Shown here: one piece after another, positions 7,293-15,643 of the stretch | Position numbering within the stretch: the stretch's first letter is position 1 | Layout of the letters: every line of letters begins with the position of its first letter | Origin: a virus | Direction: 5' to 3' (one strand) | DNA: 28,688 bases | Virus record (IMG/VR): IMGVR_UViG_3300047359_000091 | Coordinates: 1 to 28,688 of that record | Program-made: the position numbers and the translations under genes | Notes under the pieces: model-generated | The model's input: the letters and a program-made list of their open reading frames with translations, nothing else | The model's database searches: none | What the model was told of the DNA's origin: nothing

Positions 7293-8813
7293 TCACTGTT
7301 CATTTTCATTTTCATTTTCATCACCGCCAGAAGCTTCTGTCTCGGTGTTGATTTGTTTAATCATCTCTTCGATGTCTTTCTCATCGAACATCATTACATT
7401 CTTCATAATCCATGTACGTGAGAAGTACTCGCCCACATACTGTGAAATTTGATCCATTGTCTGCAGACGTTCACGTAATAGTTCTGCGTCTTTCAGTTCT
7501 GAGAAGTGGTTGTCTCGATTATAGTCAACCTGTATCTCGTTTTTCCAAGAATCCCAATCTTGTTCTGTACAAATCCCTTTCAATAGGCACTGTTTCTTTA
7601 GAATGCCGATAAACAGATTTGCAAACTTCTGACGAAGACGATCGATAAACTTCTGGAACTTGACTTCGTCTCGTGTGATCTCGGTTGAACGTCCTAGGGA
7701 GAACTGTGCTTCTTGCTCTAGCCTGTTGATTGGTACGTTCAGTGAACGATATAACTTCTTTTGAAAATAAATGATGTCGTCGATCTGACCAAGATTTTCA
7801 CCGCCTGGTAAAGTACTGATCTCTGTTCCTCGACCACCCTCACGACGTGGTAACCAGAAGTCCTCAAGCATAGACATATGCTTACGATCGTCTTTTATTT
7901 CGCCAGTGTTTGCATCATAGACAACCTTGTTGCGATAACGCGCCATGATGTCTTTGATATGTTGCTCCGATTTACCTTTAGGTAAGTTACCGACATCGAT
8001 ATAGAAGATGCGGCGTTCAGGTGCACGTGCCATACGATAGATGACCAAAGAGTCTTCCATCATACGTAATTGATTCATTGGCTTGATTGCTTTTTGCAAA
8101 TAGGATAGGACACGCTTCTTTGATGTGTCCAGAAGACCTGAAGTAACATACGAAATAGATTCCGGCGTCAATTTGATACCATTGTTCGTCCCAGCCTTCT
8201 CTTGATACAGGTAAAACTCATTTACCTTGTCTACAAGTTTTGCGCCAGTTTTCGGATCTTTTTTGTATTTGACCTCTTTGACTTTGCGGACCTTAGTTGA
8301 ATCGATAGGGCGAATCTCTAGAATACCCGACTTCAGGTTAGATTCGTTAACAACTAAGTGGTGGTACATTCTACCTTCTACATACCATGATCTGAAGATA
8401 TCGTGTCCATGTTCTTCGAAGTTTAGCATACTAAGTATGCCGTTAAACTCCTCGGTTAGCGCCTTTTTGATTTTGTCGCTAGTTTCAACTTTGTCTAGAT
8501 TGAGAGAGACTGAAGATTCTAGTTCTCCCGAGACAATAGACTCATTGATGATGTCTTCAATAGCAGCGTCGCACTCTGGATGTTCTGCCATCGCACGATA
8601 TTTTCGGATGAGTTCTGATGTGTCTTTTGCGGCAGTTCCTTCAAGGTCAACATACTGACCGAAGTATGAACCAGAAGCAGTTACATAACCAGCGCCGTCC
8701 TCGTCGACGCGAGGAACAATAGAAGGTGCCTTGGGGTTCTCTTCTTGTTGTTTTGATGCTCGTTTCAGTTCAAAACCGAATGCCGATAGAATACTGTTGT
8801 TTGGTTCTGCCAT
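7293..8813 (-). CDS. 20: Portal vertex protein gp20
   Basis: This is the T4-type portal protein of 506 residues, forming the dodecameric ring at the packaging vertex that docks terminase and the neck. Family segments include PECDAAIEDIINESIVSGEL (about 78-97), the MARAPERRIFYIDVGNLPKG region, VYDANTGEIKDDRKHMSMLE and DFWLPRREGGRGTEISTLPG. These are among the best conserved in T4-like phages and are widely used as marine myovirus markers. The ATG at 8813 has AGAGGA upstream. The C-terminus is short and acidic, ending ENENENEQ from a hexanucleotide repeat shared with the start region of gene 67. A terminator separates it from gene 19, and no obvious late box lies between, so it may rely on read-through or a divergent promoter. 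Confidence 0.97.
   Translation of the reverse strand: MAEPNNSILSAFGFELKRASKQQEENPKAPSIVPRVDEDGAGYVTASGSYFGQYVDLEGTAAKDTSELIRKYRAMAEHPECDAAIEDIINESIVSGELESSVSLNLDKVETSDKIKKALTEEFNGILSMLNFEEHGHDIFRSWYVEGRMYHHLVVNESNLKSGILEIRPIDSTKVRKVKEVKYKKDPKTGAKLVDKVNEFYLYQEKAGTNNGIKLTPESISYVTSGLLDTSKKRVLSYLQKAIKPMNQLRMMEDSLVIYRMARAPERRIFYIDVGNLPKGKSEQHIKDIMARYRNKVVYDANTGEIKDDRKHMSMLEDFWLPRREGGRGTEISTLPGGENLGQIDDIIYFQKKLYRSLNVPINRLEQEAQFSLGRSTEITRDEVKFQKFIDRLRQKFANLFIGILKKQCLLKGICTEQDWDSWKNEIQVDYNRDNHFSELKDAELLRERLQTMDQISQYVGEYFSRTWIMKNVMMFDEKDIEEMIKQINTETEASGGDENENENEQ
7299..7321. repeat. Hexanucleotide tandem repeat at the 20/67 junction
   Basis: About 3.8 tandem copies of ATGAAA (minus strand) encode Glu-Asn repeats at the end of gp20. 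In the other frame they supply four in-frame ATG codons ahead of gp67. Gain or loss of a unit keeps both frames. Confidence 0.85.
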
Positions 8814-8823
8814 ATAGTCCTCT

Positions 8824-8855
8824 AAACAAAAATGGGGGTGGTGTTACCCACCCCA
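8824..8855 (-). terminator. Rho-independent terminator after gene 19
   Basis: On the minus strand the stem GGGGTGG/CCACCCC (8835-8841 with 8848-8854) has a six-base loop and is followed by ATTTTTGTTT. It lies between tail tube gene 19 and portal gene 20. Confidence 0.85.
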
Positions 8856-8875
8856 TCACATTACTTATTATACCA

Positions 8876-9400
8876 TTAACTTGTGGTATTTGACTCCCAA
8901 TATTGAACTTGGAATTCTACTGTGAACTCTTCGATAGCGTCGTTAGTTTCATAGCTTAGTTCAATTGAAGAGATGTTAGTTGGAAAACAACCACGGAAGT
9001 TGTATGTCTTAACTACATCACCATCTTTATCTAGCTGATCTACAATTAAGTCTGCCTGATATGCAACTGGGTTAGTGATACCTACGTTCGCGCTGTGCGA
9101 GTTGATACCATTCATCCAACGTTCCATTGCGTTACGAACTTCGAAACCTACGTCATTGATGACTGTAACAGTCCATGGTTCGAAAGTACGATCGCCTGCG
9201 ATCTTCAACTGACGTCCACGGAAAGGGACTTCGATAACGTTCATTACAGATGCAGGCAACTGTGCGCCTTTACACATGAATGAAGTTAGTTCTGCATCGC
9301 CACCAGCGTATGCTGGAAAGTTGACTGTTGCACGGAACAGATTAGGACGAGCGCCACCACCACGGATTTTTGCTTTAAAATCATCTACTCTTAGTGACAT
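8876..9400 (-). CDS. 19: Tail tube protein gp19
   Basis: This is the T4-type tail tube monomer, which stacks as hexameric rings inside the contractile sheath. It has 174 residues, against 163 in T4. Family features are NLFRATVNFPAYAGGDAELT near the N-terminus, CKGAQLPASVMNVIEVPFRG (about 43-62), RTFEPWTVTVINDVGFEVRN, and the C-terminal FPTNISSIELSYETNDAIEE followed by FTVEFQVQYWE. The start has AGGAG upstream and lies two bases from the stop of sheath gene 18, so the pair is co-transcribed from the late promoter at 11138-11145. A terminator follows. Confidence 0.97.
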   Translation of the reverse strand: MSLRVDDFKAKIRGGGARPNLFRATVNFPAYAGGDAELTSFMCKGAQLPASVMNVIEVPFRGRQLKIAGDRTFEPWTVTVINDVGFEVRNAMERWMNGINSHSANVGITNPVAYQADLIVDQLDKDGDVVKTYNFRGCFPTNISSIELSYETNDAIEEFTVEFQVQYWESNTTS

Positions 9401-9402
9401 GA

Positions 9403-11073
9403 TTATACTCCTGATGTTCCGACAACTTCTTCAAAGTTAACACCAGATCTAACTGCTACGAAGTTTAGAGTTACGTAGTTGATAGATCGTGCTGGTTTGA
9501 TGAAGCAAGATGCGACGAATTCGTTGCGATCAATAACTTCTGACGTGTTGTTTGTTGTGTCACAAACAAGACGGAAGTCGGTGATACCGCGACGACCCTG
9601 AATTTCACGTAGGAATGGTTCTACGATATTGACGAACTCTGCACGAGTAAACTCATCGTTGAACTCAAACATAACGTTTTGTGCTGCTTCTGCAATCGCA
9701 CGTTCAATGACTAGGAATAGTCGGCGAACGTTGATGCGGTCAAACGCAGATGGACGTGATAGGTGAGTCTTGTCGCCGTAAAGCATAATGCCTTGGCCAG
9801 GGAAGCTAACGATAGGGTTAACGCCTGCCTTGTATAGTGCGTCACGTTGAGACTTAGATGGGTTGATTGCAATATCAGTGACACCCAAGTATTGACCACG
9901 ACGTGAACCTGCTGGTGAGAACCAAGGAGCAGAAGCAGCGTCTGTTGCTGCCATAACACCCGCAGTAGAAGATGCTGCTGGAAGCGTGATGTATACGTCA
10001 TTATACTTGTCGTAAACCTTCAACCAGTTACCATCGACAACTAGGTACGATGAATTCTGATTTAGTGCTGCGGCGTGATCAAGAACATCTTGAGCGGTTG
10101 TAGGGGCAGTAGTCGATGAAACGACCGCAACACAGTCTTTACGTTGTTCTGCAATACTAACCAATTCTACTTGAACAGCGAGCGCTTTTTCTTTTTCTTC
10201 AGGGGTACTTGTTTTGTGAACTGGCGGAACCAAGAAGTCGATCTGAATTGTATCTTTATCAGCAAATAGACCGTATGCAGTAACAAAGTTTGGTGAAGTG
10301 CCGTTGGATCCACCGATTAGAGTGTAATCTGCCTTTGCAGGTAGACCGTCAATTTCGACCCAAGAAGAACCTGCATTAATGACATCTACAATATAGTTAG
10401 TAGATCCATTAGCTAGTTTTGCTGTTGGGCTTGTTGATACATACTCATACGTTTCAAGTACAGATTCTTCATCAGAACCCTTTTTGAAAATAACAACGAC
10501 GTGTCTCTCATTACCTTCCGGTGCTGAAGAGAAAAGATCTTGATATTCCCAAGGATTAGGTGGGTTAACCATCACAGGAACTTCCTGTGTGACAGGTTCG
10601 CCGTCTGAATCTACGGCAGGCGTGCCATCCGATTCAAGTACAGGAACAGTGTTAAAAATAGGTAGACCGTCTGAATCTCTAGCTTGAACTAGAGTGTCTG
10701 AAGTATCTACCCAGTGATCAGCGTCACAAACGTGAACTGAAACTAAGTTACCTAGTTCGCCTGGATATTTTGCAGAAAATACGCCGTCATCTGCTGTGTT
10801 AGAATCATTATCTACACGAACAACAAACGCGCTTGAAGAGTATTTTAGGAATTGCGCGACTGATAAAAAGTCTGCCGCATTGCTTCCTGATAAAGGAGTC
10901 CCGAAAGTTGACGCAAGTTCTGATTCGTTGCCGACAAGAACTGGCGTGTTTACAGGGCCCCAACCGAAGTCACCGACAAAGGCACCCGTTGAAGATGTGA
11001 CTGCAGGGACAATCCCTGATAAGTCGATCTCACGGACACGTACTGCTGGCGACTCTGAAAATTTAAGAGCCAT
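9403..11073 (-). CDS. 18: Contractile tail sheath protein gp18
   Basis: This is the T4-type sheath subunit of 556 residues, against 659 in T4. The N-terminal ESPAVRVREIDLSGIVPAVT and GAFVGDFGWGPVNTPVLVGN are signature segments. The conserved C-terminal domain has NPIVSFPGQGIMLYGDKTHL, FDRINVRRLFLVIERAIAEA and FTRAEFVNIVEPFLREIQGR, ending in the GVNFEEVVG-type tail that threads between subunits. Residues of about 121-174 hold an unusual Asp-Ser-Asp-Gly-rich stretch with Pro and Val, probably a surface loop. AAAGGAAA precedes the ATG. The promoter is the late box at 11138-11145, and tube gene 19 follows directly. Confidence 0.97.
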   Translation of the reverse strand: MALKFSESPAVRVREIDLSGIVPAVTSSTGAFVGDFGWGPVNTPVLVGNESELASTFGTPLSGSNAADFLSVAQFLKYSSSAFVVRVDNDSNTADDGVFSAKYPGELGNLVSVHVCDADHWVDTSDTLVQARDSDGLPIFNTVPVLESDGTPAVDSDGEPVTQEVPVMVNPPNPWEYQDLFSSAPEGNERHVVVIFKKGSDEESVLETYEYVSTSPTAKLANGSTNYIVDVINAGSSWVEIDGLPAKADYTLIGGSNGTSPNFVTAYGLFADKDTIQIDFLVPPVHKTSTPEEKEKALAVQVELVSIAEQRKDCVAVVSSTTAPTTAQDVLDHAAALNQNSSYLVVDGNWLKVYDKYNDVYITLPAASSTAGVMAATDAASAPWFSPAGSRRGQYLGVTDIAINPSKSQRDALYKAGVNPIVSFPGQGIMLYGDKTHLSRPSAFDRINVRRLFLVIERAIAEAAQNVMFEFNDEFTRAEFVNIVEPFLREIQGRRGITDFRLVCDTTNNTSEVIDRNEFVASCFIKPARSINYVTLNFVAVRSGVNFEEVVGTSGV

Positions 11074-11137
11074 AATAGTTTCCTTTTGTTAAGGTATAAT
11101 AAGAGATCATAATACGAGATAATTCTATCAATGTATC

Positions 11138-11145
11138 TATTTATA
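11138..11145 (-). promoter_or_regulatory. T4-type late promoter box TATAAATA
   Basis: There is an exact TATAAATA on the minus strand in the 84-base gap between genes 17 and 18, about 65 bases ahead of the gp18 ATG. It drives sheath and tube genes as a unit ended by the terminator at 8824-8855. Confidence 0.8.
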
Positions 11146-11157
11146 ATATAGCGTTTT

Positions 11158-12774
11158 TCACCACAAATCGTCCTCTGCGGTGCGATCTGGCAGCTGCCAC
11201 CCAAATCCTGGATGTAGCGCTTCTGCTTCTGGGACGAAGTCTCGTCCGTCGTCTATTATACCAAATGGCAGTATGTCGTCCTCTATTTCCTTCATTCGTT
11301 GTTCAAACAACATAGACTTCAAGTCTACATCATATAGGTCGCCGAATGACTGTGTGCTCAAATAGTAACCAAACATTACCAAGTTCATCATTAAGTCGTC
11401 GTGGTTGCCATCACTCGCCTCGTACGACTGCCCCTTAGAAACAAACGTAGATATCTCCATGATCGTGTTTTCGTCTACGACTTCTAGTTTACCTGTTTCT
11501 AAAATGTCTTTGATCCCCGAACAACCTATGCGTTTGGTTTTTCTGTTCATCATGACACCAATGGCGTCAGATTTTATTGCGGATTCTAGGTGTATATTCT
11601 CATACTCTAGATCCTGATAGAGACCCTGACAAACCAACACGCCAGCATCATTATTCTCGATAATCACATATGCTTCATTATAAAGAGTCCCATACTTATA
11701 AATAATGTTCGGGTAGAGTATTGGAGAAATAGAATTGTTTCGATATACACATACTTGTTTGAATGGCCTTTGTGATACATCGATTACCGTAAATGTCGAG
11801 TAGTCCTGTCCTCTACCCTTACTAACATCCACAGTCATGATGTACATGTGACCTTCTATCGGTTCTTCGTATATCAGCAGACTCCCGCCCTCATGGTGCG
11901 ACAAAGGTGCACGTGACCTCAAGTCTAACAACACTTGACCTTCGATCAGTGTGTTGCCTGTACCAAAAAACGTATTTCCAAATTCTTGGTCGAACTGCAA
12001 ACTAGACGTGTTTGCAATCGTCTGTTCTTTCCATTTCTCATCACGTCCTGGGACGTCCCACCAATCCACGCGGAATGGTTTGTATTCGTTCACGCCTTGC
12101 ACGGCACCTTCCCAGATCTTGTGATAGGTATTGCCGATACCGTTGGCGGTACTTGTTATGATAACTTTTGTTTCTTTACCAGATGATATTACTGGGTATG
12201 TGGACGTGTAAAACTCGGCAGCGTTTTCAACAAACGCAAACTCATCTAGGAATAGAAGGTTTACCGACATACCACGAATAGATGATCCGGATGTCGCTGC
12301 AGCAATGATGCGAGAGTTATTGGATAGTTCTATAGAACCTTTGTTGAGTGCTTTACACCCTGGCTGAAGAAAGAACGGCAGGTTCTCTAACATAAGTGTG
12401 ACACGAGCTAACATCTCACGTGCGGTCATACCTTTGTTCGCGAGGATTGCGATAGTTTTCTCTGGATGAAATAACGCATACCACAATAGATACCCGACCG
12501 AACTAATCGACTTACCGGACTGACGACATGCCAACACGATGTTGAATCGGTTGTTGTTGAAGTGTTCGAACATCTTTTCCTGATAAGGATAGAGCTTGAA
12601 CGGCACAAGACCTTTATCTAAGTGAATAACCTTGACGTATTTTCGACAGAAATACGCGGGGTCTTTCATGCATCTTTTATACTCACGCAGCTTCTTGGCG
12701 TCCCATTCTTCTGCGACACCATCTCTTTTTACATTAGGGTTTCCGAGGTAAGATTCTTTTGTATAACTACTCAT
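11158..12774 (-). CDS. 17: Terminase large subunit gp17
   Basis: This is the DNA packaging motor and headful nuclease, 538 residues against 610 in T4. The ATPase domain shows YPYQEKMFEHFNNNRF, a Walker A variant ACRQSGKS (82-89), Walker B LLFLDE (173-178) and coupling motif TSTAN (207-211). The C-terminal RNase H-like nuclease domain starts near IMTVDVSKGRGQDYSTFTVI, with candidate metal ligands Asp316 and Asp324, and continues through IIENNDAGVLVC to DGNHDDLMMNLVMF. The missing length relative to T4 appears to be mostly N-terminal. Its ATG overlaps the stop of gene 16 by eight bases, so the small and large subunits are coupled. Confidence 0.97.
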   Translation of the reverse strand: MSSYTKESYLGNPNVKRDGVAEEWDAKKLREYKRCMKDPAYFCRKYVKVIHLDKGLVPFKLYPYQEKMFEHFNNNRFNIVLACRQSGKSISSVGYLLWYALFHPEKTIAILANKGMTAREMLARVTLMLENLPFFLQPGCKALNKGSIELSNNSRIIAAATSGSSIRGMSVNLLFLDEFAFVENAAEFYTSTYPVISSGKETKVIITSTANGIGNTYHKIWEGAVQGVNEYKPFRVDWWDVPGRDEKWKEQTIANTSSLQFDQEFGNTFFGTGNTLIEGQVLLDLRSRAPLSHHEGGSLLIYEEPIEGHMYIMTVDVSKGRGQDYSTFTVIDVSQRPFKQVCVYRNNSISPILYPNIIYKYGTLYNEAYVIIENNDAGVLVCQGLYQDLEYENIHLESAIKSDAIGVMMNRKTKRIGCSGIKDILETGKLEVVDENTIMEISTFVSKGQSYEASDGNHDDLMMNLVMFGYYLSTQSFGDLYDVDLKSMLFEQRMKEIEDDILPFGIIDDGRDFVPEAEALHPGFGWQLPDRTAEDDLW

Positions 12775-13150
12775 CGTCGTCGTGGTCTATAGTTTTTTCA
12801 TCACCCATCAGCATACGCTGTAATTCTGTAGTAGACCCGACAAATAGATTATTATTAGTAGTTTTTGCTTCGGCAGGTTTGTCTTCTTTCTGAAGTTCTT
12901 TCTGTTTCTTATTGAGGTCCATCAGCTTGTCATTGACATCAGCGATCCCCTTGATCATGCCCGACAGAACTTCAAACGCACGAGGGTGTTCACTCTCGCG
13001 TGCGACTTCTATCATGAGTTCTAGAGACTCGCGCCCCTTTTCAATTAGATCATAGTAAGTGTCACGAGAATACTCATAGTCTTGCTCGTGTACGAAGTTT
13101 TTCTTCTGTTCTTCGTCAAAAAGACCAGGCGGTTTACGATTGTCTCTCAT
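12767..13150 (-). CDS. 16: Terminase small subunit gp16
   Basis: The 127-residue helical protein matches T4-like gp16, the packaging initiator that regulates gp17. It has the family pattern of a central pair of helices (YYDLIEKGRESLELMIEVAR and FEVLSGMIKGIADVNDKLMD) forming the oligomerisation coiled coil. A Lys/Glu linker follows, then a conserved C-terminal FVGSTTELQRMLMG. I start at ATG 13150; the frame opens one codon earlier with GTG. It overlaps the end of gene 15 by 17 bases and the start of gene 17 by eight, so 15, 16 and 17 are tightly coupled. It is shorter than T4 gp16 (164 residues). Confidence 0.92.
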   Translation of the reverse strand: MRDNRKPPGLFDEEQKKNFVHEQDYEYSRDTYYDLIEKGRESLELMIEVARESEHPRAFEVLSGMIKGIADVNDKLMDLNKKQKELQKEDKPAEAKTTNNNLFVGSTTELQRMLMGDEKTIDHDDDE

Positions 13151-13892
13151 CACTTATCACCAAGTTAAAACCATAATCACTGTCTGGAGTCACATCGATC
13201 GGGTCCGGAGTCACCGTCAATAGTTCCGCAAACTCATTTTCAGCAGTATTTAGGTCGATATTAACTTCGCGAATAACTGGACCAGACTGCACAGGACCAT
13301 AGAAGTTCATTTTCATATCAAACGATAGAGTGTAGATAATTGTTCGTCTCTGCTCAATCGCACCTTCGAAGTCATCCGACAAATTGACACCGACAAGCGT
13401 TACAGGAACGTCTTCTTTGATATCAGGTTCGTCTGTAAATGGTTTGACTGTCAACGTGTATTGCGGCGCGAAGTATGGCACGACTTGTTCTACGACTTGT
13501 AAGGCGTCATCCTGAGATTTTGCATACACGTGAAGTTCAAAACTAATCGTATACGGTACGCCGACATATCTGCGAAATTGAGAGTCGTCGTTAGATGTGA
13601 CGTAACTATTGATCTTAGGAAGTTGTCGAGTCGGGTCATATACGATTGAGACGATCTCAAACGACATCCTAGGAAGTTTAAGTGCGACCCTACGTTCTGC
13701 TTCTTCTCCGTTCGTCATCTCCTCCAGACGTTCTATGAACGACCTAGCGGGTGCATATGACAGAGGCACCTTCACTTGAGATAATACTTTACCGCTTGAA
13801 GCAGTGCGTAGTATATTGATATTGTCAAACATAGAACCAAACAGTGCAACGCAAGTGCGCACACGTTTGTGATAGAAGTGTCCGCCCATCAT
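13134..13892 (-). CDS. 15: Tail completion / sheath terminator protein gp15
   Basis: This is the T4-type gp15 of 252 residues, which caps the tail and connects it to the neck. The N-terminus MMGGHFYHKRVRTCVALFGS followed by MFDNINILR parallels the T4 start MFGYFYNSSFRRYATLMGDL. Other shared segments are VKVPLSYAPARSFIERLEEM, LPRMSFEIVSIVYDPTRQLP, YTISFELHVYAKSQDDALQV and VEQVVPYFAPQYTLTVKPF. Two adjacent ATGs exist (13892, 13889). The first overlaps the gene 14 stop as ATGA, and either could serve. It is followed by terminase gene 16. Confidence 0.95.
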   Translation of the reverse strand: MMGGHFYHKRVRTCVALFGSMFDNINILRTASSGKVLSQVKVPLSYAPARSFIERLEEMTNGEEAERRVALKLPRMSFEIVSIVYDPTRQLPKINSYVTSNDDSQFRRYVGVPYTISFELHVYAKSQDDALQVVEQVVPYFAPQYTLTVKPFTDEPDIKEDVPVTLVGVNLSDDFEGAIEQRRTIIYTLSFDMKMNFYGPVQSGPVIREVNIDLNTAENEFAELLTVTPDPIDVTPDSDYGFNLVISDERQS

Positions 13893-14773
13893 GGTATTAG
13901 ATCTCCAAACGGATTTGACTCTGTGAAGTCTAGGAAGTCTTCTGCGAAGTCATCAAAGGTGCGTTTCTGTGCCAAACGATCAATCTCGTTGATTCCCTCC
14001 TCTTCAGAGATAGGTATCAATGATGCGTTCTCGCCAATAACAGGTCTGTCTGTTGCCCACTCGTGATACTTGCCGTCTGTGCCGCCTGTGTGTGCAATCT
14101 TGAGGACACGTGTGTCGTGATTCCAAGAAGTGACTTCACCCTCAAGGCGGAAGTCATCAAACTCTTGATAAACATCTTCACCGACAAGATAATAGATTTC
14201 GCGACCCATGCCTTCGTCTGGCATTTTGAGTTCGTATTGGAACGCGCCCTCGACTTCAACGTTATCGATCCCAGGAATGCCGGTATCGAAGTCTTCGTCT
14301 GAGAACTCGAATAACTCGCATTGCATACGGAACAGAGGTAGTTGAGACAGTTGATAGAAAGGAGACTCGGTCTCTACTTTCATAACTTGGAATAATGATT
14401 CGGATAACGGCAAGTATATAACGTCGCCTTCACGTGGACGGAATTGTGCGTCTGAAAGACGATCACCAATCAAGTGTTTCCATCTACGACGTGCGATAAC
14501 AAACGTTGCCTGATCTCGTAATTCGATACCGAACTTAGTGAAAAGATCCCCCTCGCCTTCGAAACCTTCTGCGTTCTCAATATACACTTCTACTTTATAT
14601 GCGTCTGAGAACTGAGACTGGATGCTGTCAAGGAAGATATCCTCTGACGCCACAATCTCGCGAGGCAGATAGTAGACGTCCTGACCATACATCTGAATTG
14701 ACTCGATGATCAAATCTTCATATAAGTCTTGTTCTGGACGATACTTCTGTGAAAAATATGGGTTAGTAGCCAT
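13889..14773 (-). CDS. 14: Neck protein gp14
   Basis: This is the T4-type gp14 neck protein, which joins the packaged head to the tail together with gp13. It has 294 residues, against 256 in T4. The start MATNPYFSQKYRPEQDLYED and the following LIIESIQMYGQDVYYLPREI match the conserved N-terminal segment of the family. Further on are GIELRDQATFVIARRRW and REGDVIYLPLSESLFQVMKV. The C-terminal third is acidic and less conserved, ending DFTESNPFGDLIP. It starts three bases after the gene 13 stop and overlaps gene 15 by four bases, so the neck genes are one translational unit. Confidence 0.95.
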   Translation of the reverse strand: MATNPYFSQKYRPEQDLYEDLIIESIQMYGQDVYYLPREIVASEDIFLDSIQSQFSDAYKVEVYIENAEGFEGEGDLFTKFGIELRDQATFVIARRRWKHLIGDRLSDAQFRPREGDVIYLPLSESLFQVMKVETESPFYQLSQLPLFRMQCELFEFSDEDFDTGIPGIDNVEVEGAFQYELKMPDEGMGREIYYLVGEDVYQEFDDFRLEGEVTSWNHDTRVLKIAHTGGTDGKYHEWATDRPVIGENASLIPISEEEGINEIDRLAQKRTFDDFAEDFLDFTESNPFGDLIP

Positions 14774-14776
14774 AAC

Positions 14777-15547
14777 TTACCCCATGAAGAAAATTGGACC
14801 TTCGTCCTCTTCTTCTCTAAATTTAGTCATAATACGTTCAATGTCTTGTAGTGCATCTTCATAGATCTGACGAGCGTTGACTGTAGTGCCGCCTGGTAAT
14901 ACCATACCGTCAAACTTGATCAGGTTGAGACCCCACTGCCTCTTGATCAATGCAGTAGCGTATTCTTTTACAAACTTGTGGTTCCATAGTGAGTTGTATT
15001 CGTTCACTGAGTCGTCTGGGTTTCGAATGCCGTAAACCTCAAAGACGACATAATCACCTTCTTTCATATTGTGTTTTGAGATATGTAGATTGACACGGTT
15101 GTATTGTCTGTCGAATGTAATCTGTGGCGTGCCCACTAGTTTCATATCAAGTAACGAAAGGTGTTGTTGCATAGATTCGTAGTGTGCAAGGTCCGCCATA
15201 TAACCACCACCACTTGTAAAGTCTGTGACGGTAAACTTGACTAGTTGCCATGCATCACTAAACCAACCCGACTGAGTAGCGGTCCATGACATTGGTAACA
15301 TTCGCACAACCGCAGATAGATCTAAGTCATCCGCGAAATCAATATACTTGTTTTCAATATCTTGCGTAGTTAGTTGATGCTTAAGGTAGTAACGGCGAGA
15401 ACCGTCTGGGTGATGTTCACGAAACCACTGTAACGCTTCATCTATGCGGTCATCCAATTGCTCTTCGTCAATGTTTATCTCAACGACAGGGTGACCTAAC
15501 GCCCTCAAGCAATAATCTATCAATTCATCTCGGTCAGTAGAATACAT
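14777..15547 (-). CDS. 13: Neck protein gp13
   Basis: This is the T4-type gp13 neck protein, which forms a ring between portal and gp14. Conserved segments are LIDYCLRALGHPVVEINIDE (about 9-28), LDDRIDEALQWFREHHPDGS, LPMSWTATQSGWF, FEVYGIRNPDDSVNEYNSLW and YATALIKRQWGLNLIKFDGM followed by VLPGGTTVNARQIYEDALQD. I use the ATG at 15547 (256 residues). A TTG four codons upstream is also open but less likely. It is shorter than T4 gp13 (309). It is the first gene behind two late promoter boxes and opens the 13-to-17 transcript. Confidence 0.95.
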   Translation of the reverse strand: MYSTDRDELIDYCLRALGHPVVEINIDEEQLDDRIDEALQWFREHHPDGSRRYYLKHQLTTQDIENKYIDFADDLDLSAVVRMLPMSWTATQSGWFSDAWQLVKFTVTDFTSGGGYMADLAHYESMQQHLSLLDMKLVGTPQITFDRQYNRVNLHISKHNMKEGDYVVFEVYGIRNPDDSVNEYNSLWNHKFVKEYATALIKRQWGLNLIKFDGMVLPGGTTVNARQIYEDALQDIERIMTKFREEEDEGPIFFMG

Positions 15548-15572
15548 GTTAGTGTCCAATAAAGAGTATTTC

Positions 15573-15580
15573 TATTTATA
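15573..15580 (-). promoter_or_regulatory. T4-type late promoter box TATAAATA (proximal of two)
   Basis: There is an exact TATAAATA on the minus strand, 26 bases ahead of the gene 13 ATG. It is the nearer of a tandem pair spaced 11 bases apart, about one helical turn. Confidence 0.75.
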
Positions 15581-15583
15581 CTC

Positions 15584-15591
15584 TATTTATA
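15584..15591 (-). promoter_or_regulatory. T4-type late promoter box TATAAATA (distal of two)
   Basis: There is an exact TATAAATA on the minus strand, seven bases past the T-run of the fibre gene terminator. With the box at 15573 it forms a doubled promoter for genes 13 to 17. Confidence 0.75.
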
Positions 15592-15597
15592 CAAATA

Positions 15598-15624
15598 TAA
15601 AAAAAGGGGACCGAAGCCCCCTTT
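15598..15624 (-). terminator. Rho-independent terminator after the 716-residue fibre gene
   Basis: On the minus strand AAAGGGG pairs with CCCCTTT through a G-T and a C-G pair around a UUCG loop, and the T-run continues. The design equals the gene 23 terminator: UUCG tetraloop and a late promoter immediately behind. Confidence 0.9.
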
Positions 15625-15643
15625 CTTATTCACTAATCTTAGA

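Noticed and set aside
8860-8875. TATAAT-like sequence after gene 19
   Set aside because: It has no good -35 at 16-18 bases and lies directly in front of the gene 19 terminator, so a transcript from it would be cut off before gene 20.
11697-11704. TATAAATA on the plus strand inside gene 17
   Set aside because: It points against every gene in the window and nothing is encoded on the plus strand downstream, so it is probably chance in an AT-rich codon run.
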